A stretch of DNA of 64,000 nucleotides from Actinoplanes octamycinicus. Lineage in GTDB: Bacteria > Actinomycetota > Actinomycetes > Mycobacteriales > Micromonosporaceae. Position numbers and translations under genes: made by a program. Each line of letters begins with the position of its first letter. The first letter of the stretch is position 1. Location: positions 8,351,501-8,415,500 of the forward strand of contig NZ_JACHNB010000001.1 of NCBI RefSeq assembly GCF_014205225.1. Direction: 5' to 3'. Below are positions 60,915-64,000 of this stretch, in pieces. Below the pieces are notes generated by a model. That model saw nothing but the letters and a program-made list of their open reading frames with translations. It was not told the DNA's origin and did not search any database.

Positions 60915-61034
60915 TTTGGTCACGGCCGCGGGCACGCGAACGGTCTCGGCTGGCTCACATGGGTGTCTCAAGCGTGCTGAGACACCCATGTGAGCCAGCC
61001 GGGGACGCGGGCCGCGGCCGCTACCTTGACCAAC
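60910..61034. repeat. Right 125-bp inverted repeat of the accessory segment
   Basis: Reverse complement of 51359-51483; the one visible difference is at about 60946 (T against the C expected). It lies 39 bases past the stop codon of the ABC permease gene and may serve as its terminator through the contained palindrome. Confidence 0.9.
60947..61001. repeat. Long palindrome, family copy 3
   Basis: Two perfect 24-base arms around AGCGTGC. It has the same CATGGGTGTCTCA core as copies 1 and 2 and lies downstream of the leftward ABC operon. Confidence 0.88.
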
Positions 61035-61072
61035 GACGGGTGCCGCGACTCACTCCAAAGAACGCACCCGGC

Positions 61073-61918
61073 TCACAGGTCGCGCCGCTGGAAGACGACG
61101 GCCGCCAGCCCCAGCACCACGGCCACCCAGAGCGCCGCCCAGCCGACGTAGAGCGTGGTCAGGCCGGTCTGGCTGAGGAACGGCGGCGCGTCGAACCGCG
61201 GGCCGAGCTGGGCCGGGATGGTGGCGTCCTGCAGCGCGTACATGGCGCCGTGCCACAGACCGTCGGTGGGCAGCAGCACCCGGGAGACGGTGCCGACCCG
61301 GGCCACGCTCTCGTTGCCGAGCGAGTGCCCGACCATGCCGACCACCCCGGCGATCCAGGTGGCGCCGAACAGGCCGACCGCGGTGATCCCGGACGCCATC
61401 GGGGAGACCGCGGTGGACAACAGCAGGCCCAGGGTGAGCAGGGTGACCGCCTGCGCGGCGAGGAACAGCAGGCCGGTGACCGGGTCCGGCGGCCAGTAGC
61501 CGACCGTGGCGTGCACGATCAGCAGCTGCGCCAGTCCGGCCACCGCGACGAAGCCGCTGCCGAAGACGGCCAGCCCCAGCCACTTGCCGAGCAGCACCGC
61601 GAACCGGTGCACCGGCCGGGCCAGCATGGCCAGCGCGATCCCCGACTCGGCCTCGCCGGCCAGCGTCGGCCCAGCCAGGAACGCGGTGCCGAGCGCGGCG
61701 ATCAGGCTCAGCCCGAACATCACCAGGTTCAGGATGACCGAGGCGACCACCTTCGACTCGCCGCTGGTCAGGTCGCCGAACTCGGCCTCGATCCGGGAGA
61801 AGCCCCAGGCGCTGAGCGCCAGCAGCACCACGGTCAGCAGTGCGAGCGACCGCAGGACACGCCGCCTCGCGGCTTCCTGCAGGGTCAGGGCCGCCATCGC
61901 GATCACGGTGCGGGTCAT
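61073..61918 (-). CDS. ABC-2-type transporter permease
   Basis: 281 residues with six hydrophobic segments (SLALLTVVLLALSAWGF, VVASVILNLVMFGLSLIAAL, FGSGFVAVAGLAQLLIV, LLFLAAQAVTLLTLGLLLS, TAVGLFGATWIAGVVGMVG, LYVGWAALWVAVVLGLAAVVF). The ETxSGI/ALAMLARPV stretch (EAESGIALAMLARPVHRF) is the NosY/ABC-2 signature. It pairs with the coupled ATPase upstream (4-nt overlap), forming an export or membrane-modelling transporter without a binding protein. Confidence 0.88.
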   Translation of the reverse strand: MTRTVIAMAALTLQEAARRRVLRSLALLTVVLLALSAWGFSRIEAEFGDLTSGESKVVASVILNLVMFGLSLIAALGTAFLAGPTLAGEAESGIALAMLARPVHRFAVLLGKWLGLAVFGSGFVAVAGLAQLLIVHATVGYWPPDPVTGLLFLAAQAVTLLTLGLLLSTAVSPMASGITAVGLFGATWIAGVVGMVGHSLGNESVARVGTVSRVLLPTDGLWHGAMYALQDATIPAQLGPRFDAPPFLSQTGLTTLYVGWAALWVAVVLGLAAVVFQRRDL

Positions 61919-62850
61919 CGGTGGTCACCGTCCTCTTTCCCGGTACGCAGGATGCTCAGCAACCGTTCCTCCAAGGTGATCCGCCCGGGCTCCACGGCGT
62001 GCACCCGCACCCCCAGCTCGACCAGGTCCCGGACCAGGTCGGGGACGGTCTCCGGCTTGGGCTCGGCGGGCAGCACCACGGCGTACCGGTCGCCCTCGTG
62101 GCTCACCTGCCCGGCGGCCGCCAGGCGGTCGTGGGCGAGCGGGCCCACGTCCTCCAGTCGCAGCCGCAGCTCGCTCTGCCCGAGCAGCTCGCCGAGCGTG
62201 CCGGCGGCCGCCACCCGGCCCCGGTCGAGGATCACCACCCGGTCGCAGACCCGCTCCACCTCGCCGATCAGGTGCGAGTTGAGCAGCACCGCGACGCCCC
62301 GCTCCTTGAGGGTGAGCACCAGGTCGCGGACGTCGGCCCGGCCGAGCGGGTCGAGGGCGCTGGTCGGCTCGTCGAGGATCACCAGGTCGGGGCAGGCGAC
62401 CAGGGCGACGGCCAGGCCGAGGCGCTGCTGCATGCCCTTGGAGAAGCCGCCGACCCGGTCACCGGCCCGGTCCGCCAGCCCGACCAGGGCCAGGCAGTCG
62501 TGCCGGTCGGCGGCCGGGACCGGGAGGCCGGCCAGCCGCACGTGCAGGGCCAGCACCTCGGCGGCGGTCAGCCACGGCTGGTAGCGGAACAGCTCGGGCA
62601 GGTAGCCGACCCGGGCCCGGGCGCGGGGGTCGCGGCCCGGCCGGCCGAGCAGCATCACCTCGCCGGCGTCCGGGCGGACCAGACCGAGCAGCATCTTGAT
62701 CACCGTGGTCTTGCCGGCGCCGTTCGGGCCGAGCAGCGCCAGCACCTCGCCGCGCGCCACGGTGAGCGACACGTCCGCCACCGCGACCTGCCGCCGGTAG
62801 CGTTTGCGCAGCCCGGACGCCCAGACCGCGGCGGACTGCCCGCCGGTCAC
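61915..62850 (-). CDS. ABC transporter ATP-binding protein
   Basis: 311 residues from the GTG at 62850, which overlaps the anti-sigma stop. Walker A is LLGPNGAGKTTVIKMLLG, the Q-loop region VGYLPELF, the signature GGFSKGMQQRLGLA, Walker B LVILDEPTSALDP and the H-loop LLNSHLIGEV. The C-terminal 90 residues are the accessory domain common in CcmA/NosF-like ATPases. It powers the neighbouring ABC-2 permease. Substrate unknown; similar pairs export antimicrobial peptides or lipids. Confidence 0.92.
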   Translation of the reverse strand: MTGGQSAAVWASGLRKRYRRQVAVADVSLTVARGEVLALLGPNGAGKTTVIKMLLGLVRPDAGEVMLLGRPGRDPRARARVGYLPELFRYQPWLTAAEVLALHVRLAGLPVPAADRHDCLALVGLADRAGDRVGGFSKGMQQRLGLAVALVACPDLVILDEPTSALDPLGRADVRDLVLTLKERGVAVLLNSHLIGEVERVCDRVVILDRGRVAAAGTLGELLGQSELRLRLEDVGPLAHDRLAAAGQVSHEGDRYAVVLPAEPKPETVPDLVRDLVELGVRVHAVEPGRITLEERLLSILRTGKEDGDHR

Positions 62851-63920
62851 CGGCCCCACCTCAGGTTCCGGGCGACGTCCAGCACCTCGTCGGCGCTCAG
62901 CGAGCCGGCGACCGCGTTGACCATGCCGTCGCGGACCCAGAAGACGCCGGTGAACGCGCCGTCGCGGGAGCTGAGCACCAGCGCCGAGACGCCGTTCACG
63001 TCGGCGGTCGTGCTGGTCTGGTCGGCGGACCGGACGATCAGCGGCAGCGTGGCGCCGTCGGCGGAGAAGCGGCGCAGCTGGTCGGCGACCGCCTGCGGGA
63101 TGCCGGGCAGGGTGAGCAGGTAGTCCCGGGCGGTGGCGAACGGGATGCCGGACGAGAACGCCCGCGGCGCGGTGGCCCGGCCGACGACCATCGCCGGCGC
63201 GCCGCGGGACTCGCGCCACACCTCGGCGACGCCGGGACCGGCGGTGAGCCGGAACTTCGCGCCGTCCAGCCCGGCCGGCGGCGCGGGCAGCGGTTCGCCG
63301 GCCGCCTCGGCGGTCTGCCGGGCCTTGGCGGCGGAGAAGGTGAAGACCGCGGCGGCCTGGTCACCGGCGAAGTAGGCGGGCGTGCCGGTGACGCCGTGCG
63401 GCAGGCTCGCCACCACCGGCGTCGGCAGGCCGGTGACCTGCTCGGCCGCCGCCGCGTCGGTGACCTGGCGGACGTGCGGCGCGCGGTCGATCACCAGCGT
63501 GCCGTAGGCGGACAGGTCGGGCAGCTGGACCAGCTCGGCCGGGTTGACCGTGATCGGGGCGACCTTGTCGGCGCGGAACACCGGGAACCAGTCGGTGGCG
63601 GCGGCCGCGGTGGCGCCGGCCAGCAGGGCGACGGCGGCCGCGGTGGCGATCAGGGGGCGGCTGACGGTCGTACGGAAAGCTGGTCTGACCGGTTGTGCCG
63701 GGGTGGCCGTGACCGAGGCGGACAGGGCGCGCCACGCGGTCTCGATGTCGGGATCGACGTCGCAGGCGAGCGCCGCGGCCGCGAGATCCGCGTCCCGCCC
63801 GGCGGCGGCCAGCCCGGACTGGCAGATGTCGCAGGCCGCGACGTGGTCGCGGTCGATGTCCGGGACGCCGGCGGGCTCGTCCAGGAGCCGGCGCAGCGTG
63901 CCGTCACTCGGATGACGCAT
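62847..63920 (-). CDS. Anti-sigma-factor-like membrane protein
   Basis: 357 residues. The N-terminal cytoplasmic part has H-x3-C-x2-C (DRDHVAACDICQSGL), the zinc-binding ZAS motif of anti-sigma factors. One membrane helix lies at about residues 90-108 (LIATAAAVALLAGATAAAA). The extracellular about 245 residues form a beta-rich sensor (ITVNPAELVQLPDLSAYGTL...DGMVNAVAGSLSADEVLDVARNLRW). It follows a sigma factor gene with a 17-base overlap, so it should hold that sigma factor inactive until a signal arrives. The coupled ABC genes are the likely targets. Confidence 0.8.
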   Translation of the reverse strand: MRHPSDGTLRRLLDEPAGVPDIDRDHVAACDICQSGLAAAGRDADLAAAALACDVDPDIETAWRALSASVTATPAQPVRPAFRTTVSRPLIATAAAVALLAGATAAAATDWFPVFRADKVAPITVNPAELVQLPDLSAYGTLVIDRAPHVRQVTDAAAAEQVTGLPTPVVASLPHGVTGTPAYFAGDQAAAVFTFSAAKARQTAEAAGEPLPAPPAGLDGAKFRLTAGPGVAEVWRESRGAPAMVVGRATAPRAFSSGIPFATARDYLLTLPGIPQAVADQLRRFSADGATLPLIVRSADQTSTTADVNGVSALVLSSRDGAFTGVFWVRDGMVNAVAGSLSADEVLDVARNLRWGR

Positions 63921-64000
63921 GGCGGTGCAACTCCTTCCGGAGGGCGGATTCGGCGCGGCGCACGGTGGTGCCGACGCTGGCCGGGGAGAGGTCGAGGGCG
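63904..64000 (-). CDS. Sigma-70-family (ECF) sigma factor, C-terminal end
   Basis: Only the last 31 codons are in the window: ALDLSPASVGTTVRRAESAL then RKELHRHASSE and stop. This is the end of the region 4 helix-turn-helix that reads the -35 element. Its stop lies 17 bases inside the anti-sigma gene, marking a standard sigma/anti-sigma pair. Confidence 0.75.
   Translation of the reverse strand, partial: ALDLSPASVGTTVRRAESALRKELHRHASSE

Noticed and set aside
60451..60993. Open frame with hexapeptide repeats (LRRDTP/LRRDAP) over the tandem array
   Set aside because: It is a by-product of the 18-bp repeats in very GC-rich DNA; it crosses the inverted-repeat arms, has no ribosome site and no coding pattern outside the array.

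Overview
The window reads as chromosomal DNA of a high-GC filamentous actinomycete, most like the Micromonosporaceae/Actinoplanes group. This rests on very strong G/C at third codon positions, many GTG starts, 4-nt ATGA/GTGA overlaps inside operons, twin-arginine/Sec-secreted plant-polymer enzymes, DUF3618/holin-X membrane genes, deazaflavin-dependent oxidoreductases and a WYL regulator. The genus is an inference; there is no rRNA or tRNA gene to test it.

1-8 kb: a leftward membrane/lipoprotein group (DUF6766 partner pair, CBS protein, three coupled stress/envelope genes), then a rightward set: a DHA2 efflux pump, and an NmrA-like reductase, DUF1772 protein and AraC regulator joined by 4-nt overlaps, then chorismate mutase against a MazG-like gene. 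8-28 kb: a radical SAM protein with unusual cysteine spacing, secreted carbohydrate-active proteins (GH5-like glycanase, PQQ-type sugar dehydrogenase, AbfB-domain protein, sulfatase, pectate lyase, pectin esterase), a WGR/beta-propeller protein, a serine hydrolase with divergent TetR gene and two clear palindromic operators, a PD-(D/E)XK-like orphan and a Ser/Thr kinase. 28-44 kb: htrA-gadB, a transporter plus GMC oxidoreductase pair, cytochrome bd oxidase (cydAB) opposite an NDH-2/zwf pair (together a redox module), a MocR regulator whose start codon overlaps that of a divergent EamA transporter, and a D,D-carboxypeptidase with a repetitive Pro/Ala-rich cytoplasmic region.

44-51 kb: a second small PD-(D/E)XK-like gene, an FAD protein, an SMI1/KNR4 protein, a WYL regulator, ridA, and a 1.5-kb TnpB element with 30-bp inverted ends that has inserted into the overlapping 3' ends of ridA and a ROK regulator. 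A clean pre-insertion sequence can be reconstructed on a CTAG target.

51.36-61.03 kb is the accessory part. It is bounded by two 125-bp inverted repeats that differ, by eye, at one base, each carrying a long palindrome whose core occurs a third time at 28.6 kb. Inside are a two-gene, translationally coupled operon (a phospholipase-D-fold nuclease-like protein and a large unrecognised partner; the best candidate here for an undescribed defence-type system), small orphan genes, a frameshifted SMI1/KNR4 gene, a probable integrase remnant, and a large imperfect inverted repeat enclosing an 18-bp tandem array. After the right repeat, a leftward sigma factor / anti-sigma / ABC ATPase / ABC permease operon resumes core-like sequence to the window end.
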